Source: a virus
Length of the DNA stretch: 58,128 nt
Virus record (IMG/VR): IMGVR_UViG_3300030104_004696
Span: 1-58,128 of that record
Strand: one strand, 5' to 3'
Below the pieces are notes generated by a model. It was not told the origin of the DNA and did no database searches. It saw nothing but the letters and a program-made list of their open reading frames with translations. Positions 24,814 through 32,090 of this stretch are shown piece after piece; positions within the stretch are counted from its first letter, which is position 1, and each line of letters opens with the position of its first letter. A program made the translations under genes and the position numbers.

Positions 24814-24828
24814 TAAAAAATAAAAAAT

Positions 24829-24999
24829 ATGCCTACAGTAAAATATAAATGTGGAGACACAGGTAAAATGAAAAAGAAAACTTTCCCATACAATGCGGTG
24901 GGTAAAGCACAAGCAAGTGAGTTTGCTAAAACAATGGGTGGTAAGATTAAGAACAATCCAAGTTATGGTATGGAGAAAACAATGAAGTCCAGTTACTAA
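24829..24999 (+). CDS. Small basic protein, first gene of rightward block
   Basis: 56 residues, MPTVKYKCGDTGKMKKKTFP at the start and Gly/Lys-rich throughout, single Cys. It may bind nucleic acid or be a small virion component; it resembles the short basic proteins common around marine phage structural genes. It is 1 bp before the next gene. Confidence 0.6.
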   Translation: MPTVKYKCGDTGKMKKKTFPYNAVGKAQASEFAKTMGGKIKNNPSYGMEKTMKSSY

Positions 25000-25000
25000 T

Positions 25001-25282
25001 ATGAATTGTGGTTGCGGACAAACTCCTTGTAAGACTTATGGAAATAAAAAAAACAATAATAATATGAAAATGATGAACAACCCATTTAAAGGATCCGACA
25101 ATGTTGGAGGTCTTTATGTAGAAGACGGTAGATTAATTAATGGTCGTATGGACGGTGAAACGGGAATAGCACAAGCTGCTCGTATTAAGCGTGCAATTAA
25201 AAACGATAGAAAGATAAATAGAATAGCTGAAGGTATTGAATTGGCTGATAACAAAAAGAACTGGAGAGAGTTAGAGTTCTAA
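25001..25282 (+). CDS. Small protein with Cys-rich N-terminus
   Basis: 93 residues. The start MNCGCGQTPCKTYG has three close cysteines, followed by an Asn/Lys tract, a GGLYVEDGRLINGRMDGET segment and a basic helix (AARIKRAIKNDRKINRIAE). It ends just before an intrinsic terminator, so it forms a two-gene transcript with the preceding gene. Function unknown. Confidence 0.6.
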   Translation: MNCGCGQTPCKTYGNKKNNNNMKMMNNPFKGSDNVGGLYVEDGRLINGRMDGETGIAQAARIKRAIKNDRKINRIAEGIELADNKKNWRELEF

Positions 25283-25310
25283 AGATTCCCATTTGTTCTG
25301 TTGTGAAAAG

Positions 25311-25342
25311 GAGGTAAGACATTTAGTCTGCCTCTTTTTTTT
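25311..25342 (+). terminator. Intrinsic terminator
   Basis: GAGG-TA-AGAC-ATTTA-GTCT-G-CCTC followed by eight T, 28 bp after the stop at 25282. It separates the two small genes from the groEL unit. Confidence 0.8.
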
Positions 25343-25360
25343 ATATATATGTTAATGTTC

Positions 25361-25450
25361 AACACTAAAGTGTTATTCTTTTTTAAAGTCAACACTAACT
25401 TAACTTATTGATTTACAATAACTTAAATACTATTAGTGTTAAAGTGTTAA
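25361..25450. repeat. Second AGTGTT/AACACT site cluster
   Basis: Five hexamer copies: 25361-25366 and 25369-25374 (inverted pair, 2-bp gap), 25391-25396, then 25435-25440 and 25443-25448 (direct, 8-bp period). AGTGTTAAAGTGTTAA at 25435-25450 is identical to 17481-17496. AAAGTCAACA beside 25391 also recurs inverted near 17427. The rest of 25283-25602 is AT-rich, with (ATA)n at about 25471-25495 and TA tracts, and no gene. It lies upstream of groEL, so an operator or origin sites are both possible. Confidence 0.6.
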
Positions 25451-25562
25451 GTTAAACTCTTTTTTTTATAATAATAATAATAATAATAATAATAGAATAT
25501 ATATATATATAAAAGAAAAAATAAATACAACATCTCACCACAATGTATATATATATTTTTAT

Positions 25563-25570
25563 TATCTTTG
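25563..25570 (+). promoter_or_regulatory. groEL promoter
   Basis: TATCTTTG 32 bp before the groEL ATG, followed by an A/T-rich leader. A -33 TTG is not evident. The site cluster at 25361-25450 lies about 110 bp upstream. Confidence 0.7.
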
Positions 25571-25602
25571 CCATAAATTAAATTTAATTAAATCACAACA
25601 AA

Positions 25603-27183
25603 ATGAAAGACCAAGGATACATTCCAAAAGACCTGTCTTTTGATGACAAGGCAAGAACCAAATTAATATCGGGAATCTCAAAAATCTCTAACGCAGTTAA
25701 ATCAACTCTGGGCCCCCAGGGCCAGACTGTATTGATTGAGTCAACACAGCATACTCAAGGGTTAACAGTAACTAAAGATGGTGTGACTGTCGCTAAGTCA
25801 ATCTTTCTTTTAGATCCTGTAGAAAACTTAGCGGTTAGAATGATGAAGCAGGCTTCTGAGAAAACTGCTAATACTGCAGGAGATGGAACAACTACAGCGA
25901 TTGTTTTAACGGAGGCTTTAGTAAAGGCTGGACAAAAGTATATTAAAGAAGGAGAGAATACTATTAAGGTAGTAAGGGCTATAAGAGAAGCAGGTGATAA
26001 GTTATTAGAAAGAATAAAAGAAGAATCGGTTGATGTAACTGATGATATGTTAAAAGATATAGCAACAATCTCTGCAAACAATGACAACGAGATTGGTGAG
26101 ATTATAGCTAAGGCTTATAAAGAAGTAGGGCGTGATGGCATAGTAACAGTTGAAAGATCTCAAACTGATGAGACCTATGCTGAGGTTACTAATGGTATTA
26201 AAGTAGATAGAGGATGGACTTCTCCTATGTTTATTAATGACCAAAGAAAAGATGAGTGTATATATGAGGATGTTAAAGTTTTAATATGTGATAGTGAAAT
26301 AAATAATATATTACAAATTGAGAATGTTCTAAAACCTATTATCAATGCAGGAGAAAAATTACTTATCATTGGAGACTGCTCAGGTAATGTGATTAATACT
26401 TTAGCCGCTAACGTACAAAGAAACGGACTGAAGTTCTGTAATATTGTCCCTCCATCATTTGGATATAAGACTCACGAGTTAATGCAAGATATTGCGTTTG
26501 CAGTAGGTGCTAAATACTTTTCAGAGAAAACAGGAGACGATTTATCCCTAATTAGAATGGAAGACTTAGGTCATGCAGATAAAATTATTGTAGGAAAAGA
26601 TAATACTATCATTATAAAAAACGGTGAGATTACTAAAGAGACTATAGCAAGAGTAGACGAGCTAAGAGACCAGCAAGAAAGACTAACAGCTAAACATGAG
26701 AAAGATTTTATTAATGAGAGAATCGCTTCTTTAGTTGGAGGAATAGGATGTATACAGGTAGGAGCTACTTCTGATATAGAGCAAAAAGAAAAATTTGACA
26801 GAGTCGATGACTCTGTCTGTGCAGTGCGTTCCGCACTACAGGAAGGAATAGTTGCTGGAGGAGGATTATTATTAAACACCTTATCTAAAGAATTAAAAGG
26901 AAAGAGTACTGCTGATAAGATTCTTAAAGAAACATTACAAGCTCCCTTACAGCAAATACTTGTAAACGCAGGATTAAATAAAAAAGATATCTATGAAGAA
27001 GATCTTAAAAAGAACTTCGGATATAATGTTGTTACAGGTAAATATGGAGATATGTTTGAAATGGGAGTTGTGGATCCAGCTAAGGTTACTATACAAGCTT
27101 TATCCAACGCTATTAGTGTAGCAACAACTATACTTACTACCAACGCTATAATAACTCACGCAAGAATAGGACAAGATGATTAA
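25603..27183 (+). CDS. groEL: Phage-encoded chaperonin GroEL
   Basis: 526 residues (bacterial GroEL about 540-550). Conserved motifs are present: STLGPQG (34-40), AGDGTTTA (92-99, Asp94 = E. coli Asp87), ISANND (156-161), VDDSVCAVRSALQEGIVAGGG (Asp403 = E. coli Asp398, AGGG 418-421). Glu46 stands where E. coli has Asp52, with a two-residue longer loop after it, and the C-terminal GGM repeat tail is absent. It is preceded by its own promoter and followed by groES. It would fold phage proteins in the host cytoplasm, perhaps the capsid or the giant virion proteins. The apical domain is diverged from host-like sequences, which argues for long phage residence. Confidence 0.97.
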   Translation: MKDQGYIPKDLSFDDKARTKLISGISKISNAVKSTLGPQGQTVLIESTQHTQGLTVTKDGVTVAKSIFLLDPVENLAVRMMKQASEKTANTAGDGTTTAIVLTEALVKAGQKYIKEGENTIKVVRAIREAGDKLLERIKEESVDVTDDMLKDIATISANNDNEIGEIIAKAYKEVGRDGIVTVERSQTDETYAEVTNGIKVDRGWTSPMFINDQRKDECIYEDVKVLICDSEINNILQIENVLKPIINAGEKLLIIGDCSGNVINTLAANVQRNGLKFCNIVPPSFGYKTHELMQDIAFAVGAKYFSEKTGDDLSLIRMEDLGHADKIIVGKDNTIIIKNGEITKETIARVDELRDQQERLTAKHEKDFINERIASLVGGIGCIQVGATSDIEQKEKFDRVDDSVCAVRSALQEGIVAGGGLLLNTLSKELKGKSTADKILKETLQAPLQQILVNAGLNKKDIYEEDLKKNFGYNVVTGKYGDMFEMGVVDPAKVTIQALSNAISVATTILTTNAIITHARIGQDD

Positions 27184-27245
27184 GTTTATATACTGGCTTT
27201 TAGGAATAGGAGAAATAAATAATATAGAATCAAACATTAAACAAT

Positions 27246-27503
27246 ATGAAACCAATAGGGAAGTATATAGTAATAAAAAAAATTGAGGAAGAATTAAAGA
27301 CTGAATCAGGATTATTACTTTCTGCTCAAGACGCTTCGAGCTTTAGATATAAAAAAGGAGAAGTAATTAAGGAGGGTACTGATGTTAAAGTCATCAATAA
27401 GGGAGATGTAATTTATTATGACGGAGCTGCAGGGCATCAAATGCTTATTAAGGATAATCCTTATACGGTTATTCAGGAGAGAGATGTCGTTGTTGTTTTA
27501 TAA
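27246..27503 (+). CDS. groES: Phage-encoded co-chaperonin GroES
   Basis: 85 residues, a little shorter than bacterial GroES (about 95). It starts with the conserved PIGKYIVIKK strand, has a mobile-loop segment (about 17-33) with the hydrophobic LLL tripeptide (23-25) that should bind GroEL, and a KGDVIYYDG strand (52-60). The gene follows groEL by 62 bp, an order reversed from most bacterial groES-groEL operons. Its end overlaps the converging regulator gene by 35 bp. Confidence 0.9.
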   Translation: MKPIGKYIVIKKIEEELKTESGLLLSAQDASSFRYKKGEVIKEGTDVKVINKGDVIYYDGAAGHQMLIKDNPYTVIQERDVVVVL

Positions 27504-27942
27504 ACTGATTCATCTCTATAATCATATTGCGATAAATCTTATCCATATAAGATGCATCGTGTCTAAATAAGGGGTTAGCCTGCGGGCTTTCCCCTATCTC
27601 TTCACCATTTAATTTCTTATATAGTGTGTTAATCAAGCGTTTACCTTTATAGGATAGTTCATATAGGGTTGTTTCTTTACCCTTTCGCTTTCTCCAAATA
27701 TGTATCCATCCTTCTTTAAGTAGTCTATGGAACCTGGGCTCGTCCCATGACATACACTCTTCAAACTCTTTAAACTTTGTTTTATTGAATATTTGTTCGC
27801 TATATAGAAAAAATAGCATATCTATATCGGGAGTTCCGATCTTATACTTGGCTTTAGCCCAGTACCTTATCACCCTCCAATACTTCATGTAATCGTGTGA
27901 GGGTTGAACTCTATCGTAGTTCTTTCTTATTATATTTGGCAT
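27469..27942 (-). CDS. Winged-helix-like regulator (putative)
   Basis: 157 residues from ATG 27942 (MPNIIRKNYDRVQPSHDYMKYW); a start 60 bp further upstream would add a hydrophobic leader that overlaps the divergent gene and is less likely. Residues about 30-115 show helices, a basic recognition-helix-like segment (EPRFHRLLKEGWIHIWRKRKGK) and a wing-like TTLYELSYKGKRLI, as in MarR-type winged helices. It is the only minus-strand gene within the rightward block and lies back-to-back with 27996, sharing a 54-bp promoter region; it could repress itself and the late unit. Confidence 0.6.
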   Translation of the reverse strand: MPNIIRKNYDRVQPSHDYMKYWRVIRYWAKAKYKIGTPDIDMLFFLYSEQIFNKTKFKEFEECMSWDEPRFHRLLKEGWIHIWRKRKGKETTLYELSYKGKRLINTLYKKLNGEEIGESPQANPLFRHDASYMDKIYRNMIIEMNQFIKQQRHLSPE

Positions 27943-27963
27943 TAAATTAAATTTGTATCTTTG
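27936..27963 (+). promoter_or_regulatory. Plus-strand promoter for polybasic unit
   Basis: TTG (27936-27938), then 17 bp, then TATCTTTG (27956-27963): a full Bacteroidota promoter. The -33 box overlaps the first codons of the divergent regulator gene. It drives the gene at 27996. Confidence 0.75.
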
Positions 27964-27969
27964 CAAGAA

Positions 27970-28003
27970 CAAAAGTAATAAAAAATATATTTGATATGCC
28001 AAA
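27970..28003 (-). promoter_or_regulatory. Minus-strand promoter for regulator
   Basis: On the minus strand, TTTG (28003-28000), 22 bp, and TACTTTTG (27977-27970) fit TTTG-N17-23-TAnnTTTG. It overlaps the start of the 27996 gene, so the two divergent promoters interlock. Confidence 0.5.
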
Positions 28004-28241
28004 TCCTAAAACAAAAAGAGTAAGCAAAAGGAATATGAGAGATCCTTTAGCTCCAAGTCAATTTGACGAATTTAAAAAAATTATTACCCAACAAAATCGT
28101 GAGGCCAAAGCTGCTGAATTAAAAAAGCGATATGAGGAAAAACTAAAAAAGGAATATGAGGAAAGGAAAAAAAACATAAGGAAAAAGTATAAGTCAAGCC
28201 GCCAGCCTTTTAAAGACAAAAAGACAAAAGGAGGAAAATAG
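27996..28241 (+). CDS. Polybasic helical protein 1
   Basis: 81 residues, start MPNPKTKRVSKRNMRDPLAP, then an extended Lys/Glu/Arg helix and a Lys-rich tail. Strong net positive charge. It is the first of four consecutive polybasic genes. Nucleic-acid compaction or a virion internal role is possible, but there is no motif to decide. Confidence 0.6.
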   Translation: MPNPKTKRVSKRNMRDPLAPSQFDEFKKIITQQNREAKAAELKKRYEEKLKKEYEERKKNIRKKYKSSRQPFKDKKTKGGK

Positions 28242-28266
28242 TTTCAAGAAAATAAAAAAATAAATT

Positions 28267-28560
28267 ATGTCTGATAAAAAGAAAACTAAAGTAGAAAAGA
28301 AGATTCACAAACTGAGAAAAAAAGATGCTCGTATTATGCATCGTGCTCATAAAGTAGAGGGTAAGGCTAATGAGAAAATAGATAAAATTAAAGCTTCAAA
28401 TCTAACAAAAGAAGAAAAAGATAAAAAGATACAAAAAATTTATGAGAAAACTAATCGTAAGTTAGATAGGGTTACAAGAAAAACACCTAAGATAATGCAA
28501 CAGATTAGAGACTTATCTACACCTTTAGCTACGACTCCTAAATTTAAAATGAAACCTTAA
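28267..28560 (+). CDS. Polybasic helical protein 2
   Basis: 97 residues, beginning MSDKKKTKVEKKIHKLRKKD, with long charged helices (to about residue 80) and a Pro/Thr-rich basic tail. The MSDKKK start is shared with the gene at 28852. Function unknown; see the polybasic cluster. Confidence 0.6.
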   Translation: MSDKKKTKVEKKIHKLRKKDARIMHRAHKVEGKANEKIDKIKASNLTKEEKDKKIQKIYEKTNRKLDRVTRKTPKIMQQIRDLSTPLATTPKFKMKP

Positions 28561-28562
28561 TT

Positions 28563-28847
28563 ATGCCAGATCCTAATAAAAAAATAGCTCGTCTTAAAAA
28601 GAAAATAGAAAGAGTAAAGGCAAAAACAAAGAAGAAAACTCAAAAACAAATTGATAAAACAGCAAGGAAATTAAAGAGAACTGCTAATAGAACTACGGGT
28701 ACTTTTGTAAACCTGTCTCCACAAAAAGCACGTAAGACAGTAAGACAAGGAAAGGAAAAGATAGCAAAGATCACTAAAAGAGGTGAGAAAAGAGAAAAGA
28801 AATTATTAGATAGATTAGCAAAAATTAAAGCAAGCCTGCAAAACTAA
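28563..28847 (+). CDS. Polybasic helical protein 3
   Basis: 94 residues, MPDPNKKIARLKKKIERVKA at the start, about one third Lys+Arg, with a short non-basic break (TTGTFVNLSPQ) in the middle. It follows the previous gene by 2 bp and precedes the next by 4 bp. Resembles the linker/histone-tail-like composition of DNA-compacting proteins; inference only. Confidence 0.6.
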   Translation: MPDPNKKIARLKKKIERVKAKTKKKTQKQIDKTARKLKRTANRTTGTFVNLSPQKARKTVRQGKEKIAKITKRGEKREKKLLDRLAKIKASLQN

Positions 28848-28851
28848 AACT

Positions 28852-29580
28852 ATGTCTGACAAAAAGAAAAAAGTAAGCCGTCCTCAGTTAAGAAAAACAA
28901 AAAAGAAAACTACTGTTAAGTCAGTGGCTACTGTTAAAAAAGAAAAACAAGAAGCTAAAAGGAAAGAGGCGGATAGAATAGCTGCGGAAAAAATAAAAGC
29001 AGCTGAAAAAGAGCAAAAACAAAAAGAGTCAACCGCAACTTCTGAGGATAAGGTAGACAGGAGTTATGATAAAGAAGATAAAAGGTACACTAAAATATCT
29101 GAGAAGTACAAGAAGAAATCAGCTAAAATAAAAAAGAAGTCTGAGGAAAAAAGAGAAAGAATAAAAGCTAATAAGGAAAAAAAGGGGAAGAGAAATATAG
29201 AAAAAGCAAAAAAACTTCAAGATAAAAAAACAGAGGTAAAGAATAATAACAACCTAACTAAAGAGCAAAAAGAAAAAAAGATTGCTTCCTTAAATAAAAG
29301 AATAGAAAAATTAGAAGAAAAAGGCAAGAAAATAGTTGCTCGAAGCAAAACAAAAACAGCTAAAAGCACAGATCGAGAAAAAAGAAGATTAGAAAGAGCT
29401 GAAAAAAGATACACCAAGGGGAGTCTGAGGAATGAAAGAAGAGCAGAGCGAGAACGAGACCGGGCTACTGGTAAAACTAAGATGTCTCGTCAAAAACGTA
29501 GAGCTACTAAAAGAGCTAATCGTAAAAAAAGAAGCCAAGCTGTTACAGGTATTAAACGGTGGGATACAACTTGGAACTAA
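28852..29580 (+). CDS. Large polybasic coiled-coil protein 4
   Basis: 242 residues, nearly all Lys, Arg, Glu, Ala, Thr, organised as long charged helices with a very Arg-rich segment (about 175-225) and a distinct aromatic tip (IKRWDTTWN), which could be a docking or packaging tag. No enzymatic motif. If virion-borne it would be well suited to neutralise packaged DNA. Low complexity, so database hits may be misleading. Confidence 0.6.
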   Translation: MSDKKKKVSRPQLRKTKKKTTVKSVATVKKEKQEAKRKEADRIAAEKIKAAEKEQKQKESTATSEDKVDRSYDKEDKRYTKISEKYKKKSAKIKKKSEEKRERIKANKEKKGKRNIEKAKKLQDKKTEVKNNNNLTKEQKEKKIASLNKRIEKLEEKGKKIVARSKTKTAKSTDREKRRLERAEKRYTKGSLRNERRAERERDRATGKTKMSRQKRRATKRANRKKRSQAVTGIKRWDTTWN

Positions 29581-29602
29581 ATAAAAAAATTAACTATCTT
29601 TG
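29571..29602 (+). promoter_or_regulatory. Promoter for 29626 gene
   Basis: TTG (29571-29573), 21 bp, then TATCTTTG (29595-29602), 23 bp before the ATG at 29626. The -33 box lies in the last codons of the preceding gene. Confidence 0.7.
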
Positions 29603-29625
29603 TAAAATATTAAAAATTATAAATT

Positions 29626-29835
29626 ATGAAAAAGCAAGGTTACAACGCAAGACTTGATGAGTCTTTAGGAAACAAGCATAAAGGAAAACATTCTCAATCT
29701 ATGAAAGATAGAAGAGATGAATCTAAAGCTATGTCAAAAAAAATATATGGTCATGCATATGGTGGAGATCACAATATGTCTTATGAAAAAATTAACAATG
29801 TTAAGAAGCACGTTGGTGCTGCTATTAGAAAATAA
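29626..29835 (+). CDS. Small basic protein
   Basis: 69 residues: MKKQGYNARLDESLGNKHKG start, basic, His-rich (four His), with an AYGGDHNMS turn. Short proteins with RxDESLGxRxGK-like starts are frequent in marine phage genomes; no function is known. It follows its own promoter and is 2 bp before the next gene. Confidence 0.6.
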   Translation: MKKQGYNARLDESLGNKHKGKHSQSMKDRRDESKAMSKKIYGHAYGGDHNMSYEKINNVKKHVGAAIRK

Positions 29836-29837
29836 TT

Positions 29838-30050
29838 ATGGCCAAAAAAGGACGAACTAAAAAAGAAGCCTTTCCAGAAATAAAAGAATCTCGTCAGGGA
29901 GCTTTTACTAAGTGGGCTAAAAATAACGGATTCAAAGATGCGTGTAGTGCAGCGTCTGCTGTCATGAAGAAGACTGATAAGTATTCTGAAAAGGTAGTAA
30001 AGATGGCTAACTACGCTAACAACTTTGGGTGTAAAACTAAAAGAGGTTAA
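29838..30050 (+). CDS. Small basic protein, MAKKGRTK group
   Basis: 70 residues: a basic start MAKKGRTKKEAF, a helix FTKWAKNNGF, a CSAASAVM segment and YSEKVVKMANYANNFGC. The same MAKKGRTK start opens the gene at 32617, suggesting a common N-terminal tag. The ANNFGC end recalls small marine phage proteins of unknown function. Confidence 0.6.
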   Translation: MAKKGRTKKEAFPEIKESRQGAFTKWAKNNGFKDACSAASAVMKKTDKYSEKVVKMANYANNFGCKTKRG

Positions 30051-30051
30051 G

Positions 30052-30192
30052 ATGGGTAAATTATTAATATGGTTAGGAGAGTCTATCTCTAACCTGTGGT
30101 GTAAACTACAATGTAAATGGAATTGGATGATTTCTAAAATAATGTTTAATGTAGAAAGCTGTCCTAATAAACTTTGTACTTGTAATAAATGA
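30052..30192 (+). CDS. Small Trp/Cys-rich peptide
   Basis: 46 residues (TGA at 30190-30192). An amphipathic Trp-rich N-terminal helix (MGKLLIWLGESISNLW) is followed by five cysteines. It may associate with membranes. It overlaps the next gene by 4 bp (ATGA), which supports its translation. No family recognised. Confidence 0.5.
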   Translation: MGKLLIWLGESISNLWCKLQCKWNWMISKIMFNVESCPNKLCTCNK

Positions 30193-30368
30193 AAAGAACA
30201 TCAGTAAATCAACTAAAATCAAGAGGCTTTGGAGATACTGTAGAAAAATTTACCAAAGCAACAGGAATAAAAAAAGCAGTCGACACCATATCAAAAGCAA
30301 CTGGAACTGACTGTGGGTGTGGAAAACGAAGAGATACTTTGAATAGAGTATTTCCTTATAATAAATAA
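30189..30368 (+). CDS. Small conserved-type protein with DCGC motif
   Basis: 59 residues. It ends TGTDCGCGKRRDTLNRVFPY, with a preceding helix FTKATGIKKAVDTISKATG. Short proteins with this DCGC-xKR-x-LN-x-(L/V)FPY tail appear beside tail/fibre genes of Bacteroidota phages, of unknown role. The two Cys could bind a metal. Confidence 0.6.
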   Translation: MKRTSVNQLKSRGFGDTVEKFTKATGIKKAVDTISKATGTDCGCGKRRDTLNRVFPYNK

Positions 30369-30379
30369 AAAGAAAAAAA

Positions 30380-30922
30380 ATGGCATATCAAAAATTACAA
30401 AGTAGAGAGGCATTAGCAGTTATACCCGATAATTTTGTTCCTATACCTGACCCAAGCACAGCTATTAATTTAATTAGCACTACAGTAGCGGCAATAGATG
30501 GTGTAACAGTAATTCAGGTAGCCGCAAATGCGGGTTCTGTTTTAACTGGAACTAACACTAAGTTTACTGAAATGAATATTCCTGTAGGGGCGATTATATA
30601 TAATTCTACAGCATCAGAAGCTTACTTTGTAGTAAGTATAGATAGTGATACTCAGATTACTGTAAGCAAAGCAGTTGGAGGAGGAGCGACAGATAATATA
30701 ACAATATATACTAAACCAACTATAGGTTGTGCGTTATTTGTAGGAACAGCCGGAGATCTTACGGTGCACATGGCATCACAGAACGGTAATACTACTGTAT
30801 CAACAAGACCTGCTAACCAGAGAATGGTTTATAAAAATATACCTAACGCATCTTTTCTACCTATTCAAGTAAGAGCAGTTCTCGCACTTAGTACAGCAAC
30901 GGACGTTGTAGCAATGTGGTAA
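30380..30922 (+). CDS. Virion surface-type beta protein
   Basis: 180 residues, beta-rich. Residues about 55-112 hold the recurrent module also seen in capsid and tail proteins (GAIIYN..VVSIDSDTQITVS). The C-terminal third (NASFLPIQVRAVLA..TDVVAMW) looks like the trimming strand of small head-decoration or spike proteins, which often end in this way. It is 1 bp before a lectin-like gene. I infer a structural, probably surface, protein. Confidence 0.6.
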   Translation: MAYQKLQSREALAVIPDNFVPIPDPSTAINLISTTVAAIDGVTVIQVAANAGSVLTGTNTKFTEMNIPVGAIIYNSTASEAYFVVSIDSDTQITVSKAVGGGATDNITIYTKPTIGCALFVGTAGDLTVHMASQNGNTTVSTRPANQRMVYKNIPNASFLPIQVRAVLALSTATDVVAMW

Positions 30923-30923
30923 C

Positions 30924-31697
30924 ATGGGATTAGGACTTGGTAACGGAAACGCAAATCAATGGACACCGATAAAAGGGCCAACAGGACCTGCTTACAGCTG
31001 TAAGACAAGTTACTCTATACAATTTGACGGATTAACAGAAAACGGATCAACCGTAGGTAAAAATGTTCCTTTATTAGGATCGGGGGGTACGGGTAATTTT
31101 TGTATTTCATTTTGGTTCAAAACTCCAGATATTACGGGAGGTGGTACTAATCAACGTATATTTACCACTGGAGGTTCTGCTTATAATTGGAGTATATATT
31201 TAAAAGGTTCAGATGGTAAACTAATAATAACAGGAACTCCTTGGGGATCAGATGCGTGTAATTTTGTATTTAGTAATAACACCTGGTTCCATGTTGCTTA
31301 TTCAGCAGCTCGTGGAAGTTTTGGTAGATGGGTCGTTAATGGATCTCAATCAGATGTAAAAAATATTTCTTCGGGAGCAGGGTTAGCTTTTACAAATGCA
31401 GGAACAAGCTATTTAGCATCTAATACTTCAGGAGCTCAAGATTTTGAAGGAAACTTAACAGAGATAGCGATTTGGAATGAAATAATGAGTGATGCTAAAT
31501 TAACTGAGTTATATACTAATACAGAAGGTAAATGTTATGCAAGTGATTTTTCTTTTTCAAGTACTTTGGCTCACTACTACCCATGCTTTAATCCTTCTGG
31601 AACCTTTACAAATCCATTACCTGACACGATAGGAGGGGATGATTATACTTTAGTAAATATGGATGCTTCTAATGTTTCAACTGATACACCTTTATAA
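30924..31697 (+). CDS. LamG/ConA-like lectin-fold adhesin
   Basis: 257 residues. About residues 28-205 show the LamG-like jellyroll pattern: YSIQFDG, FCISFWFKTPD, NTWFHVAYSAARG, GRWVVNG, then FEGNLTEIAIWNEIMSDAKL, which is the terminal strand and helix usual in these domains. The N-terminus is Gly-rich (MGLGLGNGNANQW). Such proteins bind glycans; on a phage they serve as receptor-binding or decoration proteins. The binding target is unknown. Confidence 0.8.
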   Translation: MGLGLGNGNANQWTPIKGPTGPAYSCKTSYSIQFDGLTENGSTVGKNVPLLGSGGTGNFCISFWFKTPDITGGGTNQRIFTTGGSAYNWSIYLKGSDGKLIITGTPWGSDACNFVFSNNTWFHVAYSAARGSFGRWVVNGSQSDVKNISSGAGLAFTNAGTSYLASNTSGAQDFEGNLTEIAIWNEIMSDAKLTELYTNTEGKCYASDFSFSSTLAHYYPCFNPSGTFTNPLPDTIGGDDYTLVNMDASNVSTDTPL

Positions 31698-31699
31698 TT

Positions 31700-31996
31700 A
31701 TGCCGAGAGATTTATACTACGCAAGAATACCTATAGATAATGCTAAAGACATAGTGTTTGAAGAAGTTATGGAAAATAGTTGGGATACCGCAAGATGGGA
31801 TACCGATCAAACTGAAGTTCTGGTTCATTGGGTTGGCGAGACTCCTCCTTCGATATCAAAAATTTTAGGTGCAATAAAGAGTGAACCTCAAACTCATACT
31901 CAAGAATATGATTACATTAAAAAAAGTGACGAAGGAAAATCAAAGTGGGAAGACAGGCCAGTAGCTCCTTCTCAACCAAAGGATAAAAAGAAATAA
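31700..31996 (+). CDS. Hypothetical protein, fibre neighbour
   Basis: 98 residues: an alpha/beta N-terminal 60 (Trp-rich, VLVHWVGETPP) and a polar Pro/Lys tail. It is 2 bp after the lectin-like gene and last before a promoter, so probably part of the same virion surface unit. No motif recognised. Confidence 0.55.
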   Translation: MPRDLYYARIPIDNAKDIVFEEVMENSWDTARWDTDQTEVLVHWVGETPPSISKILGAIKSEPQTHTQEYDYIKKSDEGKSKWEDRPVAPSQPKDKKK

Positions 31997-32003
31997 ATTT
32001 TAT

Positions 32004-32011
32004 TATCTTTG
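32004..32011 (+). promoter_or_regulatory. Lysis cassette promoter
   Basis: TATCTTTG, 79 bp before the holin-like ATG at 32091. A 25-codon open frame starts at 32017 almost at the expected transcript start, overlapping the holin start; it could be a leaderless leader peptide. Confidence 0.65.
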
Positions 32012-32090
32012 CATTTATGAAGTGGATACAAACACATACAAGTATAGGGGATTTTAAATATATCCAAACCTCTACGTGTAATATAAAAAA

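Larger units (their letters stand above)
24310..24828. other. Divergent intergenic region with G-run/C-run switch
   Basis: 519 bp with no convincing gene, between the two oppositely transcribed blocks. The left half of the plus strand has five GGGGG runs (24496-24500, 24506-24510, 24552-24556, 24560-24564, 24626-24630); the right half has C runs (24723-24729, 24781-24785 and others). Nested inverted repeats lie at 24513-24531 (GTCTC-ATT-GAGAC and CTCATTG-AGA-CAATGAG). The skew switch, palindromes and divergence point suggest a replication origin or a control region. Promoters face outward at both ends. Confidence 0.55.

Noticed and set aside
24700-24912. Minus-strand open frame of 70 codons in the divergent region
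   Set aside because: It is antisense to the better-supported gene at 24829 and its promoter, has low-complexity His/Arg/Gly and Phe-rich composition, and no leader box.
25465-25515. (ATA)n and (TA)n tracts upstream of groEL
   Set aside because: Simple sequence common in AT-rich intergenic DNA; not taken as a regulatory repeat by itself.
27176-27286. 36-codon frame starting inside the groEL end and running into groES
   Set aside because: It overlaps the start of groES by 41 bp in another frame and has no domain; it could be a chance frame, though it fills the groEL-groES gap.
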